Positions 25,943 to 35,523 of a stretch of DNA of 64,000 nucleotides are shown piece by piece (positions within the stretch are counted from its first letter, which is position 1; every line of letters begins with the position of its first letter). The position numbers and the translations under genes are program-made. Location: NCBI GenBank assembly GCA_002328075.1, contig DCVT01000031.1:186001-250000 (forward strand), in the 5' to 3' direction. A model generated the notes under the pieces. It was given only the letters and a program-made list of their open reading frames with translations, was not told the origin of the DNA and searched no databases. The DNA comes from Anaerolineales bacterium UBA2181 (GTDB taxonomy: Bacteria; Chloroflexota; Anaerolineae; Promineifilales; UBA4811).

Positions 25943-26201
25943 TCGTATCTCCTCCATCGCTAACACCATCCTGCTATCCTCCGAAAACAGCGATCAGATA
26001 CCCTGCCGTCACCACCTCCTTTCGTCGCACCCCACGACACCGACACTGAACACAACCGGACCGAGCCGACAAGGCCAAGTCGATCCACAAATGAGCTTGT
26101 AATCCCTGAAAACGCCAGTGAACAGAAGGGCAGGCCAGATCCAGATGACGCACTGGCGCTCAAGGTATCCTCTGGGTGAATACCTGGTTGCTGCCAATTG
26201 C

Positions 26202-26230
26202 AGTGTAGCACAAACCGTCTGGCCCGTCAA
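26202..26230 (-). promoter_or_regulatory. Promoter of the amino-acid importer operon
   Basis: On the minus strand TTGACG (26230 to 26225), a 17-bp spacer and TACACT (26207 to 26202) extended by TG. The predicted start near 26195 leaves a leader of about 250 nt. The leader contains AAGGAGGTG followed by a 12-codon open frame (GTG at about 26014). I recognise no known riboswitch in it. The 26240-26441 stretch shows no gene. Confidence 0.65.
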
Positions 26231-26441
26231 CAAAATGCTGTGCGGTGTCCAGGACATCCTATACAGTACATGAGGTATGGGTACAGTTGGCATGGCCTGT
26301 GGGCCAAGATCGATATGCCACTACTGGGCATCCGGCCAAGCGCCCGGCCGCTGATGCCCCGGACTGCCGCCCAGGCACACCGAAGCCGGTCCGATCCCGG
26401 GCAACGTCTGTTCACGTCGGCCGCCCCCGACGAATGCCACA

Positions 26442-29400
26442 CTAAGGTGCAGGGGTTTCGGTCGGCGTAGGCGTACTGGTGGGCACGACGTCGGTCGGTG
26501 AAGGCGTGGGCGTCGCGTCGGAGCTGCTGCCGGGCGGGGTCGGTGTGGCAGTTACGGTGGGCGCAGGTGCAGGGGTATCGGTCGGAGAAGGGGTGGGTGA
26601 TGGCGACGGCGTTTCGGTTGGCGTGGGTGTGGTGGTCGCAGTAGGGGTTGCCGTGGGTGTGGCGGACGCAGTAGGGGTTGGCGTGGGTGTGCTAGTCGGA
26701 TTGAGTACCCGCACATGAACCCGATGCTCGTATTCGATCGTTGATCCGTCCTGACGGGAAGGTCCGTAGATGATGATTCGGAGCGTGTGCTCGCCGTCCG
26801 GCACCTGGGTTGTATCCCAACGAGCCACCTCACCGCCCTCGATGGGCCCTGGGAGGGCGCTCTGCACCATCCCCCAGCCTTGAGGGTCCAATCCTATCCC
26901 ATACTCGACCTGAAACCCAAGCATGTTGGGTGCGGTCACCTGGCCGTAGAGGATGAGGAGCCCGGTTACGGTCTGGCCCTCGGTGGGTGCGGCTAGGCGA
27001 ACCGTCGGTCGTGGGCTATCCGGGCCGCAGGCGACTGCCGGTGGCTGGCGTAGGCGGGGCGAGGGATCGCCGGGGATGGTTTCCAGCGCGATTCCACGCT
27101 CGGCCGCCCATTGTCGGCCGGCGGCGGTTTCCTCCACCCACTGTCGGCCGGCTGGATCGTCGATCACCACGTACAGCTGCTCCTCTACGGCGTCCAGGCA
27201 GTTCTCGTTGGCCTGCAGGCCGGTCCACAGATCCAACCGGATGCGCCGGTAAAAGTCCCGGTCTTCGCCCCATGGTGGTTGATCCCCGACAAACAACTCC
27301 ATGCTGCGCCGGTCGCTCGGGCACTCGGCGGATGGCTGGGTTCCCGAATCAGTGCATATCTCCATCTGCACAATGTTATCCGGCCGGGGAAAGTCGGTAA
27401 CCGGCAGGTTTGCCAACGCTGCTTGCATAAAAGCCTGCCATATGGGCGCCGCCACCTGGTAGCCAGACGCGCCTTTGGCCATCGGTTGGTTGTCGGTGTT
27501 GCCGGCCCAGAGCGCCACCGCCAACTGGGGTGTGTAGCCGATGGTCCACCCATCGCGCACGTCGCTCTCATCCGTGCCGGAAGTACCGGTCTTGACCGCA
27601 ACACGCCGGTCTCGGAACTCCAGCCGGTTGTTGAGGCCGAAAGCTGGCAGGCGCGCCGTGTTATCGGCCAGGATGTGGGTGATCAGGTAGGCATGCTCGG
27701 CGCGCATCACCTGCTGCGGCTGCGGTGTGTACTGGTAGATCACCTTGCCAGATAGGTCCTCAATCCGGCTGATCGTGACCGGAGCTAGACGATTTCCGTT
27801 GTTGGCTAGCGTCGCGAAGAGGCTGGCCATCTCCAGCGGAGTCACCTCCCCTCCGCCCAGCGTGAGCGCCAGACCGTGGTCACGGGGTTTGCCTTGCTCA
27901 ACACATCCGGAGTCCTGGAGAGAATAGATGCCGACTTCATTGGCCCGTTGGATGAGGTCGCAGACGGTCACGTACTCGAGCGTCTTGACCGCCGGCACGT
28001 TGTAAGAGTTGGCCAGCGCGCTTCGCAGCAAGGTCGGTCCGTGGAACCGGTTATCGAAATTCTTGGGTGTGTAGGTCTGCCCCCATTCATCAGTAAACGT
28101 GCGAGGAACATCCCATATCAGCGTGCTGGGAGTCCAGCCTCTTTCCAAAGCGACGAGGTAGGTGAGTGGTTTTATGGCGCTTCCTGGTTGCCGGCCGGAC
28201 AAAGCCATGTTTACCTGACCGCTGATGGATTCGTCGTAGAAACTGGCGCTACCGACCATGGCCAACAGCTGACCGGTTGCGGGTTGGAGCGCAACCAATG
28301 TTGTGTTGTTGGCTCCCCAGTTGCCCAGGTGAGCCTGATGGTCAGCAACGATCCCTTCTGCCAGTCCTTGCAGGACTGGGTCCAACGTCGTGTACACCCG
28401 GATACCGTGCCGGAAGGCGCTTTGGGGGCCCAACAGCGCCTCGAGTTCCTGGCGAGCATAGTGCACAAAGTGCGGATGATAGATGTCTACCCGCGGAGGT
28501 ATCAGGGTCCCGATCTGGGCCCTGGCGTCGATGGCTGCCTGCTGTGCCTGTTCCACGTTGATGTACCCGGCCTCTACCATCAAGGCCAGAACCTGACCGT
28601 GGCGGCCGAGCGCGAGATCGGGTGCCAGGTACGGGTCCCAGGCGGCCGGAGCCTGCGGCAACCCGGCCAACAGCGATGCCTCCGCCAGCGAGAGATCAGC
28701 CGCGTGCTTTTGAAAATAAGTCTGGGCGGCAGCTTCAATTCCGTACGCCAGGTTGCCGTAGTTGAGTTCGTTTAGATATATCTCCAGGATCTCTTCTTTG
28801 CTGTAACGGCGCGTGATCTCGGCTGCCAGGACAATCTCGCGAATCTTGCGTTCAGCGGTCTCCTTAGACCTCTCTTCCGGGCTCAGCAGCAAGTTGCGGG
28901 CCAACTGCTGGGTGATAGTGCTCGCCCCGCTGACAATTCCCTTTTCCCGCAGGTTCTGAACAACGGCCCGAGCGATTCCGGCCGGGTCAAACCCGGGGTG
29001 TTGATAAAAGTTCCGGTCTTCGGTGGCTACTGTGGCTTTGATCAGCCATGGCGATATCTGGGCCAGTGAGATCCGCTGGCGGCGACCGGCGTCCGGAGGG
29101 ATCAGTTCGTAGAGCACGTTTCCAGCCGAGTCCAGGACATAGCTGGTTTCAAAATCCGAGGCGCGCGCCTTCAACTCCCCGGCGGGAGGCAGTTCGCTGG
29201 CAATGGCCACATACCCAACCGAGGCTGCCGCGATCCCCGCAAACGCCAGAACCACACTCACCAATGTCCCCAACAGCACACCACGGACGGCACACCCCAG
29301 CCAGGAGCGGGCAGCATCCTCGCCGGAGGAGGCCCGACTGCCGGGTGTGGGCACCGACAGCATCGGCCGCGGGCGTGTGTCACGGATTGGCTGCCAGCCG

Positions 29401-29660
29401 GGCGGTGGCATACGCGTTTGGCCGGGAATGCCACCCCGTTGCACTTGGGTGGCATCTGGATCCCGAACGGGTGGTGGGCGACGGGCCGTGTATTGGCCTG
29501 GCGGTTGACTTGACGTCGGTCGCGCGCGCGGGGCTGGGCCAGGCGGGGGGCCGGTTGGTGTATCTTCGTTGGCGGTCTCGCGCAACGGAGGCCGTGGCCA
29601 GGGGCCTGCCTGCTTTTTCCCTTCTTCGGGCGATTGATGCGGTTTTGTCGGATCGTTCAT
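26442..29660 (-). CDS. Class A penicillin-binding protein (PBP1A type) with Thr/Pro-rich tail
   Basis: The 1072-aa bifunctional enzyme polymerises and cross-links peptidoglycan outside the membrane. Order of parts: a Pro/Arg-rich cytoplasmic N terminus (about 130 residues); one transmembrane helix (GVLLGTLVSVVLAFAGIAAASVGYVAIA); a GT51 transglycosylase with EDRNFYQHPGFD, GASTITQQLARN and RKIREIVLAAEI. The transpeptidase has SAIK (SxxK), SYN and KTGTSGTD (KTG). An Ig-like domain follows (RLAAPTEGQTVTGLLILYGQV). The tail of about 85 residues is almost only Thr, Pro, Ser and Ala, encoded by TC/CG-rich near-repeats at 26460-26700. All catalytic residues are present. It is probably monocistronic. 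The tail may be an O-glycosylated wall spacer; that is inference. Confidence 0.93.
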   Translation of the reverse strand: MNDPTKPHQSPEEGKKQAGPWPRPPLRETANEDTPTGPPPGPAPRARPTSSQPPGQYTARRPPPVRDPDATQVQRGGIPGQTRMPPPGWQPIRDTRPRPMLSVPTPGSRASSGEDAARSWLGCAVRGVLLGTLVSVVLAFAGIAAASVGYVAIASELPPAGELKARASDFETSYVLDSAGNVLYELIPPDAGRRQRISLAQISPWLIKATVATEDRNFYQHPGFDPAGIARAVVQNLREKGIVSGASTITQQLARNLLLSPEERSKETAERKIREIVLAAEITRRYSKEEILEIYLNELNYGNLAYGIEAAAQTYFQKHAADLSLAEASLLAGLPQAPAAWDPYLAPDLALGRHGQVLALMVEAGYINVEQAQQAAIDARAQIGTLIPPRVDIYHPHFVHYARQELEALLGPQSAFRHGIRVYTTLDPVLQGLAEGIVADHQAHLGNWGANNTTLVALQPATGQLLAMVGSASFYDESISGQVNMALSGRQPGSAIKPLTYLVALERGWTPSTLIWDVPRTFTDEWGQTYTPKNFDNRFHGPTLLRSALANSYNVPAVKTLEYVTVCDLIQRANEVGIYSLQDSGCVEQGKPRDHGLALTLGGGEVTPLEMASLFATLANNGNRLAPVTISRIEDLSGKVIYQYTPQPQQVMRAEHAYLITHILADNTARLPAFGLNNRLEFRDRRVAVKTGTSGTDESDVRDGWTIGYTPQLAVALWAGNTDNQPMAKGASGYQVAAPIWQAFMQAALANLPVTDFPRPDNIVQMEICTDSGTQPSAECPSDRRSMELFVGDQPPWGEDRDFYRRIRLDLWTGLQANENCLDAVEEQLYVVIDDPAGRQWVEETAAGRQWAAERGIALETIPGDPSPRLRQPPAVACGPDSPRPTVRLAAPTEGQTVTGLLILYGQVTAPNMLGFQVEYGIGLDPQGWGMVQSALPGPIEGGEVARWDTTQVPDGEHTLRIIIYGPSRQDGSTIEYEHRVHVRVLNPTSTPTPTPTASATPTATPTATTTPTPTETPSPSPTPSPTDTPAPAPTVTATPTPPGSSSDATPTPSPTDVVPTSTPTPTETPAP

Positions 29661-29751
29661 CGTTTACAGGACGGACCAGACTGTCGAATAGTTCCGGCCG
29701 CCAGCTCCATCATGCCGGATTGTTCTGCACAGAGCGTGCCACAAGACGGGG

Positions 29752-31866
29752 TCATGCAGCTAGCACGCCGCGACAGTCGACTGCAACTGCCCCTTTTCCA
29801 ACCGGCAATACCCGCAACGGGTTGACCTCCAGTTCGGCAATCCGGGGGTGGTCCAGCGCCATCTGGGAAAGCCGCAAGAGAGCCTCGATTACTGCTTCTC
29901 GGTCGGCCGGCGCATGGCCGCGCCAGCCCGCTATTCTGCGGCTTGCCCAGGTCCGATCCAACATCTGCTCTGCTTCCGAGCGTGTCAGGGGCGCGATTCC
30001 GATGGCAACGTCACGCACTAGTTCGACCTCTGTGCCGCCGCTGCCAACCAGCAACAAGGGCCCGAACTGGCTATCGCGCCGCCATCCTACGATGACCTCC
30101 TGACCCTCCGGAATCATTGCCTGGACGGAGATACCCTCGATTCGTGCGGCCGGACGGTGGTACATCGCGGCACTCAGGATCTGATGGTATGCGTCCTTCA
30201 CCTGCTGCGCGTCTGCCAGGCCGAGGAGCACACCACCCACATCGCTTTTGTGGGTGATATCCACGGAGGCTACCTTGAGGGCAACTGGGAACCCGACCTG
30301 GATGGCAAGTTCGGCTGCCTCCTCCGCACAAGTCGCCAGCCGCTCCACGGGTGTGGTCAGTCCATACGCTCGCAACATGGCCATCGTCTGGCCTCCGGTC
30401 AGCAGTAAACTGCCCGCTGTGTTGAGAGCGTCAGACAACACGGCCTGGGCTGCCGCGTGGTCGACAGCGAAGGGCGGCACTGAGGGTTCCGGAGGCGCGT
30501 CCAGCCAGCGCCTTCTGGCAAGCATGGCGGCTAAGGTTGTGGCCACCCGTTCCGGAAACGCGTAATTGGGAATTCGCCGGCGGTGCAGAATGGTCAGCGC
30601 ATCGGCCGTGCTGGCCAGCCCCATGATGCAGGCCAGCACCGGTTTGGCGCTGCCGGATGCAACTTCGCCCGTGACCTCTGCCAGACTGGTTGGATAGAAC
30701 CAATCCTGTGGTGCCTGGATAACCACTGCCGCATCGACGGTTTCGTCTGCCAGCAGCGCGTCCAGCGCGCGGGCGTAGGTTCCAGGGCCCGACCCTGCCA
30801 GGATGTCCACCGGGTTATTCACGCTGGCGTGAGGAGGGCATCGAGAGGCAAGGTACGCTCGGGTCGTCGGAGTCAGTGGTGCCAGCGACAACCCCGCCGC
30901 CTGTAGCGCATCCACCGCCAGGATGCCAGGACCTCCCGCGTTGGTCAGCACAGCCACGCGATTGCCCTTGGGAAGTGGTTGCCACGCCAAAGCGCGAGCC
31001 CAATCGAACAACTCCTCCAGTGTGCCGGCCCGTAACACGCCGGTCTTGCGAAACGCTGCCTCGTACGCCTCGGCGCTGCCGGCCAAGGCTCCGGTGTGGC
31101 TCGCCACCGCCCGGGCCCCGATTTCTCCCCGACCTACCTTGAGCATCACCACCGGTTTTGAGCGTGCGGCCTCGGCGGCTACCTCCATGAAAGCTCGCCC
31201 GTCGGCAACCCCTTCCAGGTAGCCGGTAATGACTCTGCTCTCGCGGTCGGCGGCCATCTCCGCCAGCAATTCGGTCTCGTTGACATCCACGCTGTTTCCC
31301 AGGCTGACCATGCGCGAGAACCCGACGCCCGCGCCCAGCGCCCAATCGATAACCGCCGCAACCACCGCACCTGACTGGGAGATAAAGGCGATATCTCCGA
31401 CTCGTGGCATCCCCACCACAAAGGTCGTGTTGATTGGGGTGTGGGTATCAATGGTCCCGATGCAGTTGGGTCCAAGCACGCGTATCCCGTAGCGAGCGGC
31501 TGCCGCTCGCAGTTCATGCTCCCGGGCTTCGCCCTGTGGGCCCGTCTCGCTAAAGCCACCACTGACGACCACCACCGCCGGTACGCCGTGTTTGCCACAC
31601 TCGATTACCGTCTGGACCACCGATTCGGCGGGTACAACGACAACGGCCAGATCAACGGGCTGCGGAACGGTTGAGAGGTCTGGATAACAGCGGTAACCCA
31701 GCACGTCGCGAGCGTGGGGGTTCACTGGGTAGATCTCCCCGCGATAGTGGTATTCGTGCAGGTTGCGGATCACGCCGTAGCCCAATTTGTGACGGTCACG
31801 GCTGGCTCCGATGACAGCAACACTGCGCGGATTGAAAAAGGGCTCTAGCTGCGGTCGTTTGTCCAT
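29752..31866 (-). CDS. Acyl-CoA synthetase (ADP-forming), fused subunits, second copy
   Basis: A 704-aa ADP-forming acyl-CoA synthetase: CoA-binding domain (FFNPRSVAVIGASRDRHKLGYGV), a central domain with GPNCIGTID and the phospho-His motif VASHTGALAG, and a C-terminal ATP-grasp domain (VALKVASVDITHKSDVGGV, IAELEVNPLRVLP). ATG 31864-31866 is preceded by GGAGAGA. It is only moderately similar to the copy at 3187-5274 and so may use a different acyl-CoA. It is divergent from tdh-kbl, whose product acetyl-CoA is a plausible substrate, giving acetate and ATP. On the minus strand an extended -10 (TGCTAAAAT, 31907-31915) marks its probable promoter. Confidence 0.9.
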   Translation of the reverse strand: MDKRPQLEPFFNPRSVAVIGASRDRHKLGYGVIRNLHEYHYRGEIYPVNPHARDVLGYRCYPDLSTVPQPVDLAVVVVPAESVVQTVIECGKHGVPAVVVVSGGFSETGPQGEAREHELRAAAARYGIRVLGPNCIGTIDTHTPINTTFVVGMPRVGDIAFISQSGAVVAAVIDWALGAGVGFSRMVSLGNSVDVNETELLAEMAADRESRVITGYLEGVADGRAFMEVAAEAARSKPVVMLKVGRGEIGARAVASHTGALAGSAEAYEAAFRKTGVLRAGTLEELFDWARALAWQPLPKGNRVAVLTNAGGPGILAVDALQAAGLSLAPLTPTTRAYLASRCPPHASVNNPVDILAGSGPGTYARALDALLADETVDAAVVIQAPQDWFYPTSLAEVTGEVASGSAKPVLACIMGLASTADALTILHRRRIPNYAFPERVATTLAAMLARRRWLDAPPEPSVPPFAVDHAAAQAVLSDALNTAGSLLLTGGQTMAMLRAYGLTTPVERLATCAEEAAELAIQVGFPVALKVASVDITHKSDVGGVLLGLADAQQVKDAYHQILSAAMYHRPAARIEGISVQAMIPEGQEVIVGWRRDSQFGPLLLVGSGGTEVELVRDVAIGIAPLTRSEAEQMLDRTWASRRIAGWRGHAPADREAVIEALLRLSQMALDHPRIAELEVNPLRVLPVGKGAVAVDCRGVLAA

Positions 31867-32026
31867 TCTCTCCGTCTTTGGGTAGCCAGATCTACAGCGC
31901 CTGGTCATTTTAGCACGTTACCGGCTCGCTGCCCAATGCAACGCACGGCCGGTTACTTTCGTCACTACAACCAGCCGTGACGCCGTGCTAACATAACCAG
32001 GCGTTTTTTGCGTCCCTTTACCGTCA

Positions 32027-32032
32027 AGGAGG
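32027..32032 (+). promoter_or_regulatory. Ribosome-binding site fixing the tdh start
   Basis: AGGAGG lies 11 nt before the ATG at 32044 and rules out an in-frame upstream start at 32008, which would place the site inside the gene. Confidence 0.6.
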
Positions 32033-32043
32033 TGGTTGCGTCT

Positions 32044-33027
32044 ATGCTCCCCAAGGCAATGACCAGAATGCTGGTGACAGGTGCTGTAGGCCAGATTGGC
32101 TCCGAGTTGACAATGGCGCTCCGCGAGCGATACGGCCATGAAAACGTGGTGGCGGCCGGTCATCGAACGTTACCCGGCCCCACGCTGCGCGACTCGGGTC
32201 CTTACGAAACGGTCGATGTGTCCAGGCGAGACACGCTGGAGGCGGTGATCGAAAAATACCAGATTGACACGATCTTCCACCTGGCAGCGATTCTATCGGC
32301 CGTCGGTGAGCAAAAGCCGCACCTCTGCTGGGATGTCAACATCAATGGCCTTTACAATGTGCTGGAGGTTGCTCGCGAACGCGAGATGACACGGATCTTT
32401 TGTCCGAGTTCGATCGCGGTGTTTGGCTGCAACACACCCTGCGAGAACACTCCCCAGGATACGATTCTGGGCCCGGCAACCATGTACGGCGTTACCAAAG
32501 TGACGGGAGAGTTGCTCTGCAATTATTACCATAAGCGGTTTGGGGTAGATGTGCGCGGTGTTCGCTACCCCGGCCTGATCAGCAGTGAGACACTCCCTGG
32601 TGGTGGAACAACCGATTACGCGGTGGCCATTTACTACGAGGCGGTGGCAAATCAACGTTATACTTGCTTTGTCCGCGAGAATACGGTTCTGCCCATGATG
32701 TACATGCCGGATGCCATCAAGGCAACCATTGACCTGATGGAGGCCGATCTGCCTCGGCTGAAGCATCACGCCGATTACAACCTGGCGGCCATGAGTTTTT
32801 CCGCCGGAGAACTGGCGGCCGAGATCAAGAAGCACATCCCCGACTTTGAGGTCGAGTACAAACCGGACTTTCGGCAGGCGATTGCTGATACCTGGCCCCG
32901 CACCATTGACGACAGCACGGCCAGAGAGGAATGGGGATGGCGACCCGCATACGATCTCGCTGCTATGACCACGGATATGCTGGATAAGCTGACCGCGCGT
33001 CACCTCCGGGGTGATTTGTACCGATAG
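32044..33027 (+). CDS. tdh: L-threonine 3-dehydrogenase, short-chain (epimerase-like) type
   Basis: This 327-aa NAD-dependent SDR enzyme oxidises L-threonine to 2-amino-3-ketobutyrate. It has the nucleotide motif GAVGQIG, the AAILSAVGE loop characteristic of SDR-type threonine dehydrogenases, and the catalytic YGVTK (Tyr-xxx-Lys). The C terminus ends with the WGWRPAYDL motif shared by these enzymes. A zinc-type (MDR) Tdh is excluded by the fold. It is followed 51 bp later by kbl, which takes up its unstable product; the pairing makes the function assignment firm. Confidence 0.93.
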   Translation: MLPKAMTRMLVTGAVGQIGSELTMALRERYGHENVVAAGHRTLPGPTLRDSGPYETVDVSRRDTLEAVIEKYQIDTIFHLAAILSAVGEQKPHLCWDVNINGLYNVLEVAREREMTRIFCPSSIAVFGCNTPCENTPQDTILGPATMYGVTKVTGELLCNYYHKRFGVDVRGVRYPGLISSETLPGGGTTDYAVAIYYEAVANQRYTCFVRENTVLPMMYMPDAIKATIDLMEADLPRLKHHADYNLAAMSFSAGELAAEIKKHIPDFEVEYKPDFRQAIADTWPRTIDDSTAREEWGWRPAYDLAAMTTDMLDKLTARHLRGDLYR

Positions 33028-33078
33028 GTGCGCGACTGCGCCAGGCTGGGCCACAGAGAATTGGATAAGGAGATGGCG

Positions 33079-34278
33079 ATGGGAGAAAAACTGGACTTTA
33101 TCCGCGCCGAGTTGGCGCACATGCAGGAAACCAAGTCCCTGATCAACATACGCACCATGGACTCGGCGGCCGACGGCTGGATGGTGGTGGACGGTAAGCG
33201 AGTGCTCAATTTTTGCACGAACAACTACCTAGGGCTGGCTAACCATCCCCTGCTTAAGCAGCGGGCAAAAGAGGCCATAGACACGTGGGGCGTAGGGCCG
33301 GCGGCCGTGCGGACCATCGCCGGCACCCAGGCGCTGCACCTGGAGTTTGAGCGCCGCATGGCGCGGTTCAAGGGGGTGCAGGCATCCATGTTGGTGCAGT
33401 CCGGCTTTTGCGCCAACCAGGCTGCCATCCCGGCCCTGGTCGGACGTGACCGGGACACAGGTCAACAAGATGTGATCTACTCGGACCGGCTGAACCATGC
33501 CAGCATCATTGATGGGGCGAGGTTGTCGGGAGCCAAGATTGTGGTCTTTGAGCACCGTGATCCGGCCAGCCTTGAGGCTGTGATCCGGGAGAACCTGCCC
33601 AAATACCGGCGCGGGCTGATGATTACCGACGGCGTGTTTAGCATGGACGGAGACGTAGCCCCGCTGGACAAGCTGTACGAGGTGGCAGAAAAGTACGGGG
33701 TCCTCACGATGGTGGACGACGCGCACGGCGAGGGGGTGTTGGGTCAGGGTCGTGGCATCGTCGCCCATTTTGGCTTGCACGGCAAGTTCGACGTGGAGAT
33801 AGGCACCCTATCGAAAGCGTTTGGCGTGATGGGTGGGGTGATAGCCGGCCGGCAAGAGATAGTCGAGTACATCCGGCAGAAGGCCCGGCCGAACCTCTTT
33901 TCCAGCGCACTCACCCCGGCGGACACCGCCGCCTGCCTGGCAGCGGTAGACCTGTTGGAGGAATCCGGTGAACGCGTGGAGAGGTTGTGGGCGAATGCCA
34001 CCTATTTCAAGGCTGAGATGGAAACGTTGGGTTTCAATACCGGCCAGACCGAGACTCCCATCATCCCGATCATAATTGGCGAGGTAGCCCAGGCGAAAGC
34101 CTTCTCCGCTCGGCTGTTTGAAGAAGGCGTTTTTGCCATGGCGCTGGGTTTTCCAACAGTGCCCCAGGGCATGGCCAGAATCCGGGTCATGAACACGGCC
34201 GCGCATACGCGCGCGGACCTGGACAAAGGCCTGGAGGTATTTGCCCAAGTTGGCCGGGAGCTAGGGGTTATCTCCTAG
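33079..34278 (+). CDS. kbl: 2-amino-3-ketobutyrate CoA ligase (glycine C-acetyltransferase)
   Basis: A 399-aa PLP enzyme of the alpha-oxoamine synthase family, the exact length of Kbl. It converts 2-amino-3-ketobutyrate and CoA to glycine and acetyl-CoA. Motifs: NFCTNNYLGLANHP, VDDAHGEGVLG, the PLP-lysine motif GTLSKAFGVMGG, and RVMNTAAHTRADLDKGLEVF. ATG 33079 is chosen because AAGGAG (33067-33072) lies 6 nt upstream; ATG 33073 abuts it. It is the second gene of the tdh-kbl operon and ends at a strong terminator. Confidence 0.95.
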   Translation: MGEKLDFIRAELAHMQETKSLINIRTMDSAADGWMVVDGKRVLNFCTNNYLGLANHPLLKQRAKEAIDTWGVGPAAVRTIAGTQALHLEFERRMARFKGVQASMLVQSGFCANQAAIPALVGRDRDTGQQDVIYSDRLNHASIIDGARLSGAKIVVFEHRDPASLEAVIRENLPKYRRGLMITDGVFSMDGDVAPLDKLYEVAEKYGVLTMVDDAHGEGVLGQGRGIVAHFGLHGKFDVEIGTLSKAFGVMGGVIAGRQEIVEYIRQKARPNLFSSALTPADTAACLAAVDLLEESGERVERLWANATYFKAEMETLGFNTGQTETPIIPIIIGEVAQAKAFSARLFEEGVFAMALGFPTVPQGMARIRVMNTAAHTRADLDKGLEVFAQVGRELGVIS

Positions 34279-34305
34279 GAGGCGCAGGTCGTCAACCGCT
34301 CGCAT

Positions 34306-34331
34306 GGCGGCCAATCTGGCCGCCCTTTTTT
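34306..34331 (+). terminator. Rho-independent terminator of tdh-kbl
   Basis: GGCGGCC (34306-34312) pairs with GGCCGCC (34318-34324) around AATCT, then C and six T. The following 34332-34606 stretch has no supported gene; an imperfect hairpin (CACGCCGA/TCGGCGTG) sits near 34422-34457. Confidence 0.88.
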
Positions 34332-34606
34332 CGTTTTGGGTCTGGAGGCTCCGCTCAAGCGACCAGGATTACCCGCCTCGGCGAATAGCGTGCGGCGGTG
34401 CGTCGCGCCAGCAAGAATCGGACACGCCGACAGCCGCTCAAGTGTTCTCGGCGTGCCCAGTTCTCTGACAAGGGGCGGCGCATCGACCCGCGCCCGAGCC
34501 CGGTAAACGGCCAAGAACGACCGGTTGGTGGCACCGAAATCCACCAGCGATCGGCGCCACCCGGTAGGCATCACCCGATTGGTGCGGGTGAGCACGACCG
34601 ATCAGG

Positions 34607-35434
34607 CTATTGCTCGAAAGACTGTTTGGGAAGTATGGTCACCTTGCGCTGGTCGCCTTCACCAACGCTTTCCGTTGCGACGGTCGGATGGTTGCGCAAG
34701 GTCATGTGGATGATGCGCCGTTCGTAGGCGCTCATTGGCTCCAGGGCGACACGCCGGTTACGTCGGGTTGCCTGGTCGGCAATCCGCAGCGCGAGTTTTT
34801 GTAACGCGCGCTCACGACGGAGCTTGTATCCCTCTACATCGACTATCAGGTTGGCGCGCTGTTCGGTGGACTTGTTCACGATGAGACGGAGCAGGTGTTG
34901 CAGTGCCGCCAGGGTCTCCCCTTGACGTCCAATCAAGAACCCGAGGTCTTTGCCTTGCATGTCCAGGATCAGCGATGGGTCCTCGCCTGGTACCTTGGAT
35001 TGGACAATCCGGGGCTCGATTTCGGCCTGGACCTCCATCCTGACCAGTAGATCAGCCAATACCTGGCGCGCCATCTCCAGGATCTCCTGCTGCGCGTAAC
35101 GTTGCCGTGCCGAAGCAGGTGCACTCATCAGAGGTGCCTCAGTCGGCTCGGTCAGATCCGCCAGGATGGCGTAGGATTCGCCCTCGTCGTCAGACGTCGT
35201 CTCAACAGTCGTTTCTGACAGCGGCGTTTCTCCGGGCAGGGGCGGCTCCTCCAGCTCGATCTCAGTGAGCCGCACAACCGCATCGCGAGCACCGATTCCC
35301 AATACGCCTCGGCTTGCCTCGCGCAAGACGGCAATCGTTACTCGATCACGCGTCAGCCCTAATTTGGCCAATCCGTCTTGGACGGCTGCATCGACCGTCG
35401 CGCCAGCGACCTCGATGGAACTGACTTGACTCAT
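34607..35434 (-). CDS. jag: Jag/KhpB RNA-binding protein (SpoIIIJ-associated)
   Basis: The 275-aa protein has the three Jag parts. The Jag-N domain is VAGATVDAAVQDGLAKLG and LREASRGVLGIGARDA. An acidic linker follows, then a type II KH domain (DPSLILDMQGKDLGFLIGRQGETLAALQHLLRLIVN) and an R3H domain (ALRIADQATRRNRRVALEPMSAYERRIIHMTL). KhpB binds RNA and influences cell elongation and division in other bacteria. The gene lies 89 bp downstream of yidC in the conserved rpmH-rnpA-yidD-yidC-jag cluster. The start ATG is at 35432-35434. Confidence 0.93.
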   Translation of the reverse strand: MSQVSSIEVAGATVDAAVQDGLAKLGLTRDRVTIAVLREASRGVLGIGARDAVVRLTEIELEEPPLPGETPLSETTVETTSDDEGESYAILADLTEPTEAPLMSAPASARQRYAQQEILEMARQVLADLLVRMEVQAEIEPRIVQSKVPGEDPSLILDMQGKDLGFLIGRQGETLAALQHLLRLIVNKSTEQRANLIVDVEGYKLRRERALQKLALRIADQATRRNRRVALEPMSAYERRIIHMTLRNHPTVATESVGEGDQRKVTILPKQSFEQ

Positions 35435-35523
35435 TGCGTTACCCCTTTACTTGTGCCCCGGGCCGCTGCCCGGTCACCGGGAAAACTGGCTCCTTGGGGC
35501 GATCTATCTGGGCTCAGCAGTGC

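Noticed and set aside
25943..26195. Known riboswitch (glycine, lysine, SAM) in the amino-acid importer leader
   Set aside because: I cannot match any conserved riboswitch core in this leader, so none is claimed.
26460..26700. CRISPR-like or satellite array
   Set aside because: The repetitive DNA is the in-frame coding of the PBP Thr/Pro tail, with irregular units and no spacers.
34275..34595. 106-codon minus-strand frame past kbl
   Set aside because: Overlaps the tdh-kbl terminator and shows no family features.
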